Positions 6,943-7,382 of a stretch of DNA of 7,382 nt are shown here, in pieces. The notes under the pieces were generated by a model. The model searched no databases, had not been told where the DNA came from, and saw only the letters and a list, made by a program, of their open reading frames with translations. The DNA is taken from positions 1 through 7,382 of the forward strand of contig JAJUFK010000108.1 of the NCBI GenBank assembly GCA_029266015.1, written 5' to 3'. The DNA is from Bacteroidota bacterium (GTDB lineage: Bacteria; Bacteroidota; Bacteroidia; Bacteroidales; UBA1715). The first letter of the stretch is position 1; every line of letters starts with the position of its first letter. The position numbers and the translations under genes were made by a program.

Positions 6943-7382
6943 ATGGAAGAAGAAGTAGAATTAATTTTGGAAGATACAAGAGAACGCATGAATTCTCCAT
7001 TGCACCGATTGGATATAGAATTGTCTAAATTACGCGCAGGAAAAGCATCGCCTGCAATGTTGGAAACTGTAAAAGTTGATTATTATGGTACACTTACACC
7101 GTTAAGTCAAGTAGCCAATATAAACACTCCCGACCCTCGTACTCTTATAGTACAACCATGGGAGAAAAAAATGATAGACCCTATAGAAAAAGCAATAATG
7201 GCTGCAAATTTAGGTTTAACACCGGTAAATGATGGTTCTATTATTCGAATTTCAATTCCTGTTTTAACTGAAGAACGCCGTAAAGAACTTGTAAAACAAG
7301 TAAAAACTGAAGCCGAAACAGCAAAAGTAAGTGTACGCAACATACGACGTGATGCCAACGAAATGCTCAAAAAACTGCAAAA
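6943..7382 (+). CDS. frr: Ribosome recycling factor, 3' end cut by the window
   Basis: RRF works with EF-G in the cytosol to split the post-termination ribosome so subunits can be reused. The 146 visible codons cover about four fifths of the usual 185 or so residues. They align with the family from the start: an N-terminal helix with LSKLRAGKASP (27-37), VDYYGTLTPLSQVA (45-58) entering the beta domain, DPRTLIVQPW (64-73), EKAIMAANLGLTPV, LTEERRKEL, and the conserved VRNIRRDANE (131-140), whose arginines lie in the ribosome-contacting helical domain. The reading frame is intact to the last base. ATG at 6943 gives the normal N-terminal length; its leader is A-rich and lacks a Shine-Dalgarno sequence. 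The gene often follows pyrH in bacteria, but here it is divergent from a lipoprotein gene and appears to have its own promoter. Confidence 0.97.
   Translation, partial: MEEEVELILEDTRERMNSPLHRLDIELSKLRAGKASPAMLETVKVDYYGTLTPLSQVANINTPDPRTLIVQPWEKKMIDPIEKAIMAANLGLTPVNDGSIIRISIPVLTEERRKELVKQVKTEAETAKVSVRNIRRDANEMLKKLQ

Noticed and set aside
6812..7000. Minus-strand open frame overlapping the lipoprotein start, intergenic gap and frr start
   Set aside because: It covers the start of two well-supported genes in a different frame and has no recognisable content.
7107..7370. Minus-strand open frame opposite frr
   Set aside because: frr is unmistakable in the other strand; this frame has no promoter, no family resemblance and overlaps frr fully.

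Overview
The window comes from an AT-rich member of the Bacteroidota, probably near Bacteroidales. Four things point there: a roughly 630-residue long-form PurF-like amidophosphoribosyltransferase of the type I associate with that phylum; a short lipoprotein of a recognisable Bacteroidota hypothetical family; two exact matches to the Bacteroidota -7 promoter element (TAnnTTTG) in the only real intergenic gap; and A-rich leaders without a Shine-Dalgarno sequence before two start codons.

Layout, left to right. (1) A plus-strand purF-like gene (11-1915) starts almost at the window edge, so its upstream region is not visible. (2) It runs tail-to-tail into a very large minus-strand gene (1912-6018) with a 4-bp overlap of the stop regions. 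This gene encodes a soluble hybrid histidine kinase: a degenerate receiver-like domain, seven tandem PAS domains, HisKA, HATPase_c and a complete C-terminal receiver. (3) Fifteen bases upstream of the kinase, on the same strand, lies a 281-residue lipoprotein gene (6034-6879). Lipoprotein and kinase therefore look like a two-gene operon, lipoprotein first. (4) A 63-bp divergent intergenic region (6880-6942) carries back-to-back candidate promoters. (5) The plus-strand frr gene (ribosome recycling factor, from 6943) is cut off by the window end.

The window is densely coding: no gene-free stretch exceeds 63 bp, and I see no RNA genes, insertion sequences, CRISPR arrays or clear intrinsic terminators. 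purF-like and frr are housekeeping-type genes. The lipoprotein-kinase pair between them is the accessory, signalling part. The kinase has no transmembrane segment and no DNA-binding output domain, and no partner response regulator is encoded here, so its input and output cannot be read from this window. I found no convincing new biological system. The points most worth a second look are the kinase architecture, its pairing with a lipoprotein, the altered glutaminase site of the PurF-like enzyme, and the compact divergent promoter at frr.
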